NCBI RefSeq assembly: GCF_052116145.1
Contig: NZ_JBQKLQ010000004.1
Coordinates: 186,001 to 250,000, forward strand
Source of the DNA: Fundicoccus sp052116145
GTDB taxonomy: Bacteria; Bacillota; Bacilli; Lactobacillales; Aerococcaceae
Length of the DNA: 64,000 nucleotides
Direction: 5' to 3'
This document shows positions 1 to 8,290 of the stretch, in pieces. Position numbers and translations under genes: made by a program. The notes below the pieces were generated by a model. That model had not been told where the DNA came from, made no database searches, and worked only from the letters and a program-made list of their open reading frames with translations. How positions within the stretch are numbered: position 1 is the first letter of the stretch; every line of letters begins with the position of its first letter.

Positions 1-429
1 GGACAGCGCGCTTGCTAAAAAAGTTCCCACACAAGGTGTCCAACTAATCGAAAAGACCATCCCGAATACCAAAGCATTCGTATTGCGAAGCGACGTCTGC
101 GGCATCTTATTTAAGCGACTCATCAATGGATTGCCTAATAAATAATCGATGCCCATCAAAATCATAAAGCCACCTGCAATAATATGAATCAATGTCCGAT
201 TGATTAAAACGAAACGTCCGATTGTTGTGACAAATAAACTCATGGAAACAAAGACAATCGTAAAGCCAAGCACGAAGAGCACTGATTGTGACAATAGTTT
301 TTTATGTTGCGTACTCTCTGTTTCTTCCGTTTGTCCTGTCAAATAAGCTAGATAGATAGGAATCATTGGAAGCAAACAAGGGGAAATGAAGGTCAAAACG
401 CCTTCAACTGCTAAAAGTAAATATTGCAT
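1..429 (-). CDS. ccdA: CcdA-type thiol-disulfide membrane protein, C-terminus beyond the window
   Basis: These are the first 143 codons of a polytopic membrane protein; the remainder lies before base 1. The translation contains both signature motifs of the CcdA/DsbD membrane domain, FISPCLLPMIPIY near residue 15 and SWTPCVGTF near residue 131. In this family the two cysteines pass electrons from cytoplasmic thioredoxin across the membrane to extracytoplasmic thiol proteins. At least three hydrophobic segments are visible. The ATG at 427-429 is preceded by GAGAGGAAT. In low-GC Gram-positives ccdA usually partners with a secreted thioredoxin-like or methionine sulfoxide reductase protein, which would lie outside this window. 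No terminator is seen, because the 3' end is missing. Confidence 0.85.
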   Translation of the reverse strand, partial: MQYLLLAVEGVLTFISPCLLPMIPIYLAYLTGQTEETESTQHKKLLSQSVLFVLGFTIVFVSMSLFVTTIGRFVLINRTLIHIIAGGFMILMGIDYLLGNPLMSRLNKMPQTSLRNTNALVFGMVFSISWTPCVGTFLASALS

Positions 430-569
430 AACTATTCCTCTCTAAATCATTTATCATCCTATCCTAACACACAAAAAGGGATAAAGTATGAAATTTGCTT
501 GAAGCTATAATAGCCTAAACAATAGGAAAACAGCACCCCGCTGAAAGCAAGATGCTGTTGTTTTAATTA

Positions 570-821
570 TTATTGTCTAGCTTGAATTAATTCGGGGTGT
601 CTATCGTAATAATTGTTTAATAAACTCATACCGGCTGTTGTTAGAATTCCCATCACAGCGGCATCATCGACGATTCCCACTAGTCCGAAGAAATCTGGTA
701 GGACATCCAATGGTAAAAACGTGTATGCCAGACCAATGCCTGCCAACGTTTTAATATACCAAGGCGTCTCTTTCTTAAACAAAGACTTCGCATAAGTACC
801 TAATCGCACATTCTTTCTCAT
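570..821 (-). CDS. DUF1232 (YkvA-like) small membrane-associated protein
   Basis: An 83-residue protein with the typical DUF1232 core: a hydrophobic stretch followed by YTFLPLDVLPDFFGLVGIVDD, broken here as YTFLPLDVLPDF then FGLVGIVDD (about residues 33-53). This P-D-x-x-P-D...DD pattern defines the YkvA-like family, whose biochemical function is unknown. I choose the ATG at 819-821 because GGAAGGTGAT sits just upstream. A longer reading frame starting at 854 would place the start upstream of that ribosome binding site. It is probably monocistronic; the neighbouring genes are divergent or unrelated. Confidence 0.75.
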   Translation of the reverse strand: MRKNVRLGTYAKSLFKKETPWYIKTLAGIGLAYTFLPLDVLPDFFGLVGIVDDAAVMGILTTAGMSLLNNYYDRHPELIQARQ

Positions 822-1000
822 GATATCACCTTCCTTATTAATATAATAAAGCAAAAGGATGAGTGTGACATAGGGCTTAAGCAGGATATTTACGCTAACC
901 TCTGAATTGTTCAGTTATGCACTAACTTTATGCAATAATTATGCACAAGAGCCAAAAAGACTCGTTCAACTGTCGTGATATAGATATTGTTTAGTTAGTG

Positions 1001-1009
1001 TGATAAAAT
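1001..1009 (+). promoter_or_regulatory. Probable extended -10 promoter of the flavoprotein gene
   Basis: The sequence TGATAAAAT matches the extended -10 pattern TGnTAnAAT and lies about 35 bases before the ATG at 1044. No convincing -35 element is present at the proper distance, as is common for extended -10 promoters. The call rests on pattern and position only. Confidence 0.35.
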
Positions 1010-1043
1010 AAAATGTACAAAACATCACAAAGGAGTGTTTAGA

Positions 1044-3080
1044 ATGGAAAGAATGAGAAAGATAATTGGCATGTTACTGGTAGTTGTACTAGTAGGTGCT
1101 GGCTTGGTCACGAGTTTAACTACATTGGGATCAGCAAGTGCGCAAGACGGATTAAGTTTTGAAGCTGGGACGTATTCTGGGGTAGCAGATGGTTTCGGTG
1201 GTTCGGTGGAAGCAATCGTAACGGTGACTGAGACACGTATTGAGAACATTCAAGTAATTGCCGACGGAGAAACGGGTGAAATTGGTACAGCAGCTATTAG
1301 CGAAATTACTGAAGCAATCATTCAAACACAAAGTTTAGCCGTTGACGTCGTGTCAGGAGCATCAGTCTCAAGTAATGCAGTGCTAGCAGCTATCGAAGAT
1401 GCTTTAAAACAAGCGGGAGCGGACTTAGATTACTTAAAAGATGAAGCCAATAAGTTATCAGTCGAAGCAGTTGAACAAGCAGACATCGACACAGAAGTAG
1501 TCGTGATTGGTGCGGGTGGTGCTGGGATGGCAGCAGCAATTGAAGCAGCTTTAGCTGGTAAAGACGTGGTTATTTTAGAACAAATGGCAGTAATCGGAGG
1601 AAATACTAACCGAGCAACTGGTGGTATGAATGCTTCGCAAACCTACATTCAGGCTGAATTGGGTGTTGAAGATTCAAATGAACAATTTTACGAAGACACC
1701 TTTACCGGTGGCTATGAATTAAATGATCCAGAGTTATTGAGAACAATGGTCGAACAATCTGCAGATGCTCTACAATGGGTGAATGATTTAGGTGCAGAAT
1801 TAACAGACGTATCATTTTCTGGAGGTCAAACAAATGCACGTATCCATAAACCTAAAGACGGATCAGCAGTTGGACCAGTTCTTATAGGTGTATTGAAAGA
1901 GAAATTAGATGAATTAGACGTTCCAATCTATCTGGAGTCAGAAGCTCAATCATTAATCACAAATGACGAAGGTCATGTTGTAGGCGTGAATGTCGTAACA
2001 GCCGACGGTGCAAGTTTTGTTGTAAATGCAGATGCAGTGATTCTCGCAACCGGTGGTTTCGGTGCCAATATGGAAATGGTTGAACAATACGACGAAAGTA
2101 AAGTAGGTTTTGAAACAACTAACCATCCAGGTGCAACAGGATCTGGTATTCAAATGGCCGTTGAAATAGGGGCAGCACTATACCAAATGGAAGAAATCCA
2201 AATTCACCCGACAACTCAACCAGGAACAGGTTACCTTTATACAGAAGGTTTACGTGGAGATGGTGCGATTCTTGTGAATAAAGAGGGCCTGCGTTTTACG
2301 GATGAATTATTAACACGAGACGTTGTGTCAGCCAACATTATTGCCCAAACAGATAGTGTAGCTTACTTGCTTGTCAATCAAGAATTAGTGGACCAAAATG
2401 CATCAATGGCTGGATATATTGAAAAAGGCCATGCCGTTCATGGTGAAAGTCTGGAAGAATTAGCAACGGCTTTAGAATTAGATGCGGCAACTTTACAAGC
2501 AACTTTAGATACTTACAACGAGGCCCAAGCGGCTGGTGTCGATGAAGAATTTGGCCGTCTTAATATGACGATGTCATTAGCAAAAGGACCTTACTATGCC
2601 TTATCAGTCACACCATCCATTCACCATACAATGGGTGGCTTGAAAATTAATAATGACACGCAGGTATTGAATGAAGACGGTGAAATCATTCCAGGTTTAT
2701 TTGCAGCAGGTGAAGTAGTAGGTGGCGTTCATGGTGGTAACCGCATCGGTGGTAACGCCGTTCTAGATATCATTGTCTTTGGTCGTATCGCTGGTCAAAT
2801 GGCAGCAACTGATTTAGAAGCTGTTCTTGAGGAAGGGACAGAAGAAGGTACAGAAGATGCAACTGAAGACGTGACTCCGGAAGAAGAAGAGGAAGAAGTT
2901 AATTCAGAAGACGCAAGTGAAGAAGAAACTGAACCTGAAGACTCTGTAGAAAACGAAGAAACCGGAAGTCTAGACGACAGCGCTGATACTGAAGGCGAGC
3001 CAACGGAAAGTGAAACTGAAGAAGAGACAGAAGAAGAGACAGACGAAGAGACAGATGAAGAAGCAGATTCCGCAGCTTAA
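1044..3080 (+). CDS. Secreted FMN-binding/FAD flavoprotein reductase (fumarate/urocanate reductase family) with acidic tail
   Basis: The order is signal peptide (about 1-33, ending SASA before QDG), FMN-binding domain (about 38-125) with the covalent flavinylation motif DVVSGAS (Ser107 expected to carry FMN), then an FAD-binding succinate dehydrogenase/fumarate reductase domain. The FAD domain starts at VVIGAGGAGMAAA (about 153-165) and ends near HGGNRIGGNAVLD. The family reduces fumarate, urocanate or related alpha,beta-unsaturated acids outside the cell, taking electrons from extracellular electron transfer; the substrate here cannot be told. Residues about 596-678 are a low-complexity Glu/Asp/Thr/Ser tail with no LPXTG sorting signal. 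I choose ATG 1044 because AAAGGAG at 1029-1035 overlaps an upstream in-frame GTG at 1035. FMN attachment would need an ApbE-type transferase. The one at 59311 lacks a signal peptide. Confidence 0.85.
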   Translation: MERMRKIIGMLLVVVLVGAGLVTSLTTLGSASAQDGLSFEAGTYSGVADGFGGSVEAIVTVTETRIENIQVIADGETGEIGTAAISEITEAIIQTQSLAVDVVSGASVSSNAVLAAIEDALKQAGADLDYLKDEANKLSVEAVEQADIDTEVVVIGAGGAGMAAAIEAALAGKDVVILEQMAVIGGNTNRATGGMNASQTYIQAELGVEDSNEQFYEDTFTGGYELNDPELLRTMVEQSADALQWVNDLGAELTDVSFSGGQTNARIHKPKDGSAVGPVLIGVLKEKLDELDVPIYLESEAQSLITNDEGHVVGVNVVTADGASFVVNADAVILATGGFGANMEMVEQYDESKVGFETTNHPGATGSGIQMAVEIGAALYQMEEIQIHPTTQPGTGYLYTEGLRGDGAILVNKEGLRFTDELLTRDVVSANIIAQTDSVAYLLVNQELVDQNASMAGYIEKGHAVHGESLEELATALELDAATLQATLDTYNEAQAAGVDEEFGRLNMTMSLAKGPYYALSVTPSIHHTMGGLKINNDTQVLNEDGEIIPGLFAAGEVVGGVHGGNRIGGNAVLDIIVFGRIAGQMAATDLEAVLEEGTEEGTEDATEDVTPEEEEEEVNSEDASEEETEPEDSVENEETGSLDDSADTEGEPTESETEEETEEETDEETDEEADSAA

Positions 3081-3148
3081 CTAAAGAAAGTTATTAAACT
3101 ATATTTGCTATCCCCGAAACTAGTCGAGTCCCCTCGCTGGTTATAATT

Positions 3149-3197
3149 AAACGCAAAAAATTTCTCAGTGTCAGGGCTGAGAAATTTCTTTGCGTTT
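3149..3197 (+). terminator. Terminator hairpin after the flavoprotein gene
   Basis: AAACGCAAAAAATTTCTCAG (3149-3168) and CTGAGAAATTTCTTTGCGTT pair almost perfectly around an 8-base loop. The T-rich 3' arm makes this a likely intrinsic terminator. It sits 68 bases after the stop codon. Confidence 0.7.
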
Positions 3198-3525
3198 AGG
3201 TGTAATGAGAAGGGGCTTTGTGTGTGATGAGTGACCTCGTACGATGTTGATATCCTTAGCTAGGAGGATAAGCGTTTAGCACACATAATCTTTGAATGAC
3301 AAGTTCCGATGGACATCGAGTCGTCAATGTCGCCATGAGTTGGTTAGCAAAAGCTAGGCGCTTATTGAGTTTAGGTCCTTTTTGCTATACGTTTCACGAT
3401 ACACCGTGTATAATCTTAATGAGAATGTTTTAATGAATTCAGGCACTACTCAAGAAACACTGCAATGACTAAGAGTCACTGTGGATTTATTAAAGTCTGA
3501 CAAGTTAGAAAGGGAGCGTTTAATC
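3198..3525. other. Intergenic stretch before the helix-hairpin-helix gene
   Basis: No convincing gene is seen. A TATAAT at about 3409-3414 may be the -10 of the following gene, but no good -35 lies 16-18 bases upstream. In-frame codons run from a GTG at 3481 into the next gene, but that start lacks a ribosome binding site. Confidence 0.4.
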
Positions 3526-4143
3526 GTGAAAGCACTACCTAATATTGGAAAACCAGCGACTCGAGCATTAAATAATGTTGGACTCACGCATTTGGAAGCG
3601 TTGAGTCAGGTGAGTGCTCAATCAGTAGCGAAACTCCATGGAGTTGGACCTAAAGCAATTATTCGTCTAGAAGAGGCTCTAAAAGTGGAAGGCTTGGCTT
3701 TTGGGCCGGATCAAGAGCTAGCTTTTGAAACGGACTTTCTGGCGATAGGTGATTTGAATTGTGATAATGCCCCCAAAAGGCGTGGTATTCGAGATTTCTT
3801 ACTGGCAGCTTGGATGCAAGATGTCACACTGACATCAAACTATTTATCATCAAAGGCGCAATTTGCTGAAGCTACTCAAGCCCAGCCATTAATGGGGATA
3901 GAAAAGATATTAACTGCTTATCAAACGGCCACTCCAATAAGTAGCATAATCATTCACCAACTAGTGTCTCATGGTAAAGAAGGAGCCGCTCATGCGAGCC
4001 TCACACTGCAGTCTGGACATCAGATTCATTTTGCGGAATTTTATCAGTTTGAAGGGCACCGCAAAGAAGCAAAACTATTAAAGATTACCCGCTATCTTCA
4101 TTCTTCTTCAGAGTCATCAATCTTGCTGCTGAACAGAATTTAG
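3526..4143 (+). CDS. Helix-hairpin-helix protein with C-terminal NTF2/SnoaL-like region
   Basis: About 205 residues. The N-terminal half (about 1-55) has two helix-hairpin-helix-like turns, LPNIGKPATRAL and LHGVGPKAIIRLEEAL, resembling the DUF4332/RNA polymerase alpha C-terminal type of non-specific nucleic-acid-binding fold. The remainder (about 75-200) has the spacing of an NTF2/SnoaL-like cone (FLLAAWMQD, then HASLTLQSGHQIHFAEFYQFEGH). That assignment is tentative. I choose the GTG at 3526 because AGAAAGGGAG lies about 10 bases upstream; an in-frame GTG at 3481 lacks such a site. A very similar helix-hairpin-helix forms the C-terminus of the protein at 51179-52315. The function is unknown. 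Confidence 0.65.
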   Translation: MKALPNIGKPATRALNNVGLTHLEALSQVSAQSVAKLHGVGPKAIIRLEEALKVEGLAFGPDQELAFETDFLAIGDLNCDNAPKRRGIRDFLLAAWMQDVTLTSNYLSSKAQFAEATQAQPLMGIEKILTAYQTATPISSIIIHQLVSHGKEGAAHASLTLQSGHQIHFAEFYQFEGHRKEAKLLKITRYLHSSSESSILLLNRI

Positions 4144-4197
4144 GCGTATAGAGTAGTCAAACGTATAAACAATCCAATGACCTATCGAGGGGAAATT

Positions 4198-4620
4198 ATG
4201 CTGACAATTAAACAGAGTCAATTTGAGCACGTTGAAGTTTTTGTTCAAGACGTATTTAAAGAACAAGCGGAAACTTATTTTGATGAGTTGCGTGACAAGG
4301 AAGAAGAAAGATTAACCTTGGCGGCTTATGAGGGAGAACACTTGGCCGGTGCTGTTGTGGCTAAGCGTCAATATGATCACATCTATATTGAATTTATAAC
4401 AGTCGACTCGGCCTTTCAGGGACGAAAAATAGGCAGTAAGTTGATGAATGCGATCGAAAATTTATCTAAGGAAAGAAATATTATTAACATTACATTGAGA
4501 ACCCGCAGTTATCAAGCAGCAGGTTTCTATAAAAAATGTGGTTATACTTGTTACGCAACATTGGATGATATGCCAATGCGTGGTGTATCTATGCACTATT
4601 TTGTTAAGCGATTAAATTAA
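4198..4620 (+). CDS. GNAT family N-acetyltransferase
   Basis: A 140-residue single-domain GNAT enzyme expected to transfer an acetyl group from acetyl-CoA to an amine; the acceptor is unknown. The acetyl-CoA binding motif A reads FITVDSAFQGRKIGSKLMNAIE (residues about 76-97: V-x3-Q-G-R-x-I-G), followed by motif B AAGFYKKCGY. The ATG at 4198 follows GAGGGGAAATT; an upstream ATG at 4177 precedes that site and is less likely. It is followed after 18 bases by a second GNAT gene of the same length and similar C-terminus (LDDMP motif), so the two look like a tandem duplication. Confidence 0.8.
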   Translation: MLTIKQSQFEHVEVFVQDVFKEQAETYFDELRDKEEERLTLAAYEGEHLAGAVVAKRQYDHIYIEFITVDSAFQGRKIGSKLMNAIENLSKERNIINITLRTRSYQAAGFYKKCGYTCYATLDDMPMRGVSMHYFVKRLN

Positions 4621-4638
4621 AGTTGGAGGAGGTATGTC

Positions 4639-5061
4639 ATGATCTATTATCAAACAGTCGATTCGAGAGTGGCTGAGCCGATTTGTCATCGGATTTTTGA
4701 GGAGCAACAATTTGAGGTGTTCGGCCAACATATAGCGAGAAATGCTGATACAGTATCGATTGCAGCTTTTGAGGACCGTGAAGTGATTGGGGTGATAGTG
4801 GCTCGTTTTGAATATGACGCGATGGAAATTACGCAACTTGCGGTTCAAAAGGATTATCGCAAACAGGGAATTGGTAGTCAGCTATTGAATGAAATAGAAC
4901 GATTAGGCAAGGAAAAAGGGGTGGTCAATGTGACGTTGACGACGCAAGATTTCCAAGGGACAAGTTTTTACGAGGAACAAGGTTACACAGTTTACGGTAA
5001 ACTTGATGATATGCCTCGCGTGGGCGAGAGGCGGATTTATTTTTATAAAAAGTTACAGTAA
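4639..5061 (+). CDS. GNAT family N-acetyltransferase, tandem paralogue
   Basis: A 140-residue GNAT protein. Motif A is LAVQKDYRKQGIGSQLLNEIE (about residues 73-93), with Q-G-I-G as the pyrophosphate loop, and motif B is GTSFYEEQGYTVYGKLDDMP. It shares length and the KLDDMPR-type C-terminal segment with the gene at 4198. The ribosome binding site is GGAGGAGG at 4624-4631. The two genes are probably one transcript, ended by the hairpin at 5081-5114. The substrate is unknown. Confidence 0.8.
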   Translation: MIYYQTVDSRVAEPICHRIFEEQQFEVFGQHIARNADTVSIAAFEDREVIGVIVARFEYDAMEITQLAVQKDYRKQGIGSQLLNEIERLGKEKGVVNVTLTTQDFQGTSFYEEQGYTVYGKLDDMPRVGERRIYFYKKLQ

Positions 5062-5080
5062 GCCATAAGGAAACACAAAG

Positions 5081-5114
5081 AAGCATCTCTTACAGCAGGA
5101 GGTGCTTTTTTTTT
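5081..5114 (+). terminator. Terminator of the GNAT pair
   Basis: AAGCATCTC pairs, with a G-T wobble, to GAGGTGCTT around a short loop, followed by an eight-base T run at 5107-5114. Confidence 0.75.
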
Positions 5115-5215
5115 GTGGTTTAAGGGATAACAAAACTAGTTGATAGCCTAAATAATAAAACTGAGTTCTTTCATTACTTGCGTCTCACTATGGAAGACAC
5201 TCTTGCAGGAAGCAC

Positions 5216-5329
5216 TCAGATCGTCATGATGCAAAAATATTGAATTTTCTAGGTGATGAAGGTGACTTGGCAATTTCTGAAATTTATAAAACGACATTCT
5301 TTCAGTGTGTGTTAAGCGAACTCTATTGA
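5216..5329 (+). pseudogene. Possible decayed IclR-type helix-turn-helix remnant
   Basis: One frame reads DAKILNFLGDEGDLAISEIY and then KTT, resembling the start of an IclR-family helix-turn-helix domain, and stops after SELY. A neighbouring frame continues with LLNYLKENQKN, as expected after a frameshift. There is no start codon or ribosome binding site. The whole 5118-5440 stretch has no intact gene. The resemblance is short and by eye only. Confidence 0.25.
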
Positions 5330-5440
5330 ATTATTTAAAAGAAAATCAGAAAAATATTATAACAAACATCCGACTGTGTCATTAACTTCGCAAGTAATAA
5401 TGCAACAGTATTTATAGAGTGTGTCAATGAAACCCTTTGC

Positions 5441-5477
5441 AGAAAGCGTTGACAAACAAAATTCAAACGTTTACAAT
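5441..5477 (+). promoter_or_regulatory. Sigma-A promoter overlapped by a cre site and a LacI-type operator
   Basis: TTGACA (5449-5454), a 17-base spacer and TACAAT (5472-5477) form a near-consensus promoter 34 bases before the regulator gene. AGAAAGCGTTGACA (5441-5454) matches the cre consensus TGWAANCGNTNWCA at all but the first base and overlaps the -35, predicting CcpA repression. ATTCAAACGTTTACAA (about 5461-5476) is an imperfect palindrome over the -10. It is a likely operator of the LacI-family protein encoded next. AACCGGTT follows at 5484-5491. Confidence 0.75.
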
Positions 5478-5510
5478 CGTGTTAACCGGTTTCCAAGGAG
5501 GTAAGAACTT

Positions 5511-6500
5511 ATGGCGAAAGATGTCACTATTCAAGATGTCGCAACAAAAGTAGGCGTTTCTAAAACCACAGTATCTCGTTATTTAAACGGACGCTTTGGC
5601 AATATGAGTCATGAGACTCGACAGAATATTAAAGAAGTCATTGAAGAGTTAAACTACCGTCCAAATCGTCAAGCGCAATCTTTGAAAACTAAAAAAAGTC
5701 ATCTGCTTGGCTTGATGGTAGCGGATATCGAGAATACTTATTCTGGCTATTGGATTAAAGCGATGCAAGAAAAGCTTGCGGGAACGGACTATCAATTAAT
5801 GATCATGACGTCTAATAATTCTGAAGAACAAGAACTGCATAATATTCGTAAATTATTGGATCAGAATATTGATGGCATGATGTTACAGCCAGTGACGATG
5901 GATGCTGAAAAGTATCGTTTCTTATATGAATCAAAGTTACCAGTCGTTTTAATTGATCGGACCCTTAGAGCAAATTTTTGGCCAACCATTCAATCAAACA
6001 ACTTTCAAATAACTAAACAGCTAGCACAAGAAATTGTAGCGAATGGCTATGAACGGATTGTTCATGTAAGTGAACCAATAAAGGACGTGAGTCCAAGATC
6101 AGAACGCTATGATGCGATGAAGTTGGTCGCACATGAATATCAATTAGAATTATTGACATTAGAGGTAGATGGTTCTCAAGAACTTGTCGATCAATTTGTA
6201 CAAAAAATTGATTATCAAGCCAAACGTACGGCATTTTTCGGTGCGAACGGAACGGTCCTCAACCAAATTATTAAGGCATTAAGAAGAAATAAATTGAGTT
6301 TTCCAGAAGATTGCGGAATTTGTGGTTATGATGATTTATTGATTGGCGAAGTATTGATGCCAACGTTAACTGCAATTAGTCAACGACCTGAATTGATTGG
6401 GAAAAGATCAACAGAAGTTTTGTTAGAGATTATTAATGGGAATATCACCAATGAAAATATTGATATACCAGCAACCTTACACTTAAGAGAATCATTATAA
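5511..6500 (+). CDS. kdgR: LacI-family regulator of the keto-deoxygluconate operon
   Basis: A 329-residue LacI/GalR protein. The N-terminal helix-turn-helix is TIQDVATKVGVSKTTVSRYL (about residues 6-25), with the hinge NYRPNRQAQSL near 49-59. Residues 62-329 form the periplasmic-binding-protein-like sensor domain. First in the operon, it is expected to repress the genes downstream and itself through the palindrome over its promoter and to respond to a sugar-acid intermediate such as KDG. The name is by context: KDG kinase and KDPG aldolase follow in the same run of genes. The start is ATG 5511 with GGAGG at 5496-5500. Confidence 0.8.
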   Translation: MAKDVTIQDVATKVGVSKTTVSRYLNGRFGNMSHETRQNIKEVIEELNYRPNRQAQSLKTKKSHLLGLMVADIENTYSGYWIKAMQEKLAGTDYQLMIMTSNNSEEQELHNIRKLLDQNIDGMMLQPVTMDAEKYRFLYESKLPVVLIDRTLRANFWPTIQSNNFQITKQLAQEIVANGYERIVHVSEPIKDVSPRSERYDAMKLVAHEYQLELLTLEVDGSQELVDQFVQKIDYQAKRTAFFGANGTVLNQIIKALRRNKLSFPEDCGICGYDDLLIGEVLMPTLTAISQRPELIGKRSTEVLLEIINGNITNENIDIPATLHLRESL

Positions 6501-6514
6501 AACGGAGGAATTAA

Positions 6515-7246
6515 TTGAAAAAAGTATATTTAAATACAATCATTGCTCTGGCAGAAGGTCTAACTCAAAGTGAGTTTACAGACTTTCTGTTAACACATGA
6601 AATAGCAGTCGATGGCATTGAGTATCGTTACGAGATGTTTTCAGAAGATAATAAAAAACGGCAAAGTGAATGTTTAAAGTTTTTGGAAACCGGTAAACTA
6701 AAAAGCTGGGATTTACTCTTATCCATTCCGGATAGCTTATTTGTATCAGAAGGACTGAGTCCAAAACTTGAGTATTATTTACAAGAGGCCAGCCTACTAG
6801 GTGCTCAGCGCATAAAAATGAATATCGGCCAACTAAGCGGTATTAGCAAGACGTCACCTAAAGAACTTACTGACTTATTGACTCGCTATCAGATGGACTT
6901 GAATATTGAAAATGATCAAACTGAAGCTAATGGGACTTACCAAGTAGTTTCTGAAGCAATCACACTAATTCGAGAAACCGGTTTACCGATTAGCTATACG
7001 TTTGACGCGGGGAATTATGCTGTTCTTAAAGAAGATGCCAGACAAGCATTTACTGTTTTAAAAGAAGCGACGAGCATTTTTCACGTGAAGAATATCGATG
7101 AAGAAGGACAAGCAACCTTATTAAATAAGGGAAAAATGAATTGGCAATACTTTTTAGAGCTAGATGTGCCATATGTTTTGGAGTATCCAATGGCAATGAG
7201 TGAAATCGAAAATGAACTTAATATGTTTAAGGAGGCGTTTTATTAA
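6515..7246 (+). CDS. Sugar phosphate isomerase/epimerase-like TIM-barrel protein
   Basis: A 243-residue protein starting at TTG (6515) behind CGGAGG. It has the layout of the AP-endonuclease-2/xylose isomerase-like TIM-barrel family: VDGIEYRYEMF (strand 2), LGAQRIKMNIGQ (strand 4), DLNIENDQTE (metal-binding Glu, about 135), YTFDAGNYAVLKE (metal-binding Asp, about 168), IFHVKNID, and VLEYPM at the C-terminus. These carry the acidic and histidine metal-site positions of the family. It may isomerise or epimerise an early sugar-acid intermediate before KDG kinase; the substrate is not known. Its stop overlaps the next start by one base (TAATG), so the two are translationally coupled. Confidence 0.65.
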   Translation: MKKVYLNTIIALAEGLTQSEFTDFLLTHEIAVDGIEYRYEMFSEDNKKRQSECLKFLETGKLKSWDLLLSIPDSLFVSEGLSPKLEYYLQEASLLGAQRIKMNIGQLSGISKTSPKELTDLLTRYQMDLNIENDQTEANGTYQVVSEAITLIRETGLPISYTFDAGNYAVLKEDARQAFTVLKEATSIFHVKNIDEEGQATLLNKGKMNWQYFLELDVPYVLEYPMAMSEIENELNMFKEAFY

Positions 7247-8199
7247 TGGGCAAAATAGTAACAGTAGGAGAACCAATGGCTTTGTTTGTAGCCAATGAAG
7301 AAGGTGAACTGGATAAGGTAAAGTCTTTTACTAAATATATTGCTGGTGCAGAGATTAATGTTTCGGTGGGGGTGACACGCTTAGGGCATTCGATTGAATA
7401 TGTGACTCAGTTAGGACAAGATCCTTTTGGTAAATATATCTCTCGTTTTTTAGAAGATGAAGGAATTGGAACGACATATAGTAAATTTTATGAGGGGGCG
7501 TCTACGGGTTTTCAACTTAAAGGAAAAGATACAGTGAATGATCCGGAAGTCTTTTACTTTAGAAAAAACTCAGCAGCATCAAAAATACCGTATTGCTTAA
7601 GTGATGAGGTTTCCTTGGAAGATGTCGATGTGTTACATGTTTCAGGTGTCTTTCTGGCAGTTAATGATGAAACGTATCGTTTTGTACAAAATTTAGTTAC
7701 ACGGGCAAAAGCCAAAGGGATTACAATCGTTTTTGATCCAAACTTACGTCCCGTTCTATGGGGATCGACAGAGAAAATGATTAAGGGAATTAATGAGATG
7801 GCTTTTCAAGCTGACTATGTGTTACCAGGTCTTGGCGAAGGTGAACTATTAACTGGCTCAAGTAAACCAGATGACATCGCAAAATTTTATTTAGCTAAAG
7901 GAGTGAAAGGCGTCATCATTAAAGATGGTGCAAAGGGTTGTTACGCGTATCAATCTCAAGCAGGAACGACCCAAATGACCATCGCGCAAGGTTTCAAGTT
8001 GAAAGAATTAGTTGATACGGTGGGAGCTGGCGATGGTTTCGCAGTAGGAATTGTTACTGGCTTAATCGAAGGCTTAAGTCTAGAAGAAACACTTCAAAGA
8101 GCCAATGCGATTGGCGCGATTCAAGTCAGTCATATTTCAGACAATGAAGGCTTACCCACTCGTCAAGAATTAGCAGAGTTTATTAAGCAGCATTCATAA
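7246..8199 (+). CDS. kdgK: 2-keto-3-deoxygluconate kinase (PfkB family)
   Basis: A 317-residue ribokinase/PfkB sugar kinase. Signature 2 is DTVGAGDGFAVG with catalytic Asp263; the N-terminal substrate region reads GEPMALFVANEEG and AGAEINVSVGVTRLG. FDPNLRPVLWGS near residue 165 is typical of KDG kinases. It is expected to convert KDG plus ATP to 2-keto-3-deoxy-6-phosphogluconate (KDPG), which the aldolase at 12419 cleaves to pyruvate and glyceraldehyde 3-phosphate. AAGGAGGCG lies at the end of the preceding gene. Confidence 0.85.
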   Translation: MGKIVTVGEPMALFVANEEGELDKVKSFTKYIAGAEINVSVGVTRLGHSIEYVTQLGQDPFGKYISRFLEDEGIGTTYSKFYEGASTGFQLKGKDTVNDPEVFYFRKNSAASKIPYCLSDEVSLEDVDVLHVSGVFLAVNDETYRFVQNLVTRAKAKGITIVFDPNLRPVLWGSTEKMIKGINEMAFQADYVLPGLGEGELLTGSSKPDDIAKFYLAKGVKGVIIKDGAKGCYAYQSQAGTTQMTIAQGFKLKELVDTVGAGDGFAVGIVTGLIEGLSLEETLQRANAIGAIQVSHISDNEGLPTRQELAEFIKQHS

Positions 8200-8290
8200 A
8201 CAATAGGATTAAAGGGCAATCGCCTAACTCTTAAAGAGTCAGTAAAGCAACACAAAGTGTACAAAAGGATGAGAAAAGGAGTCTTAAAAA

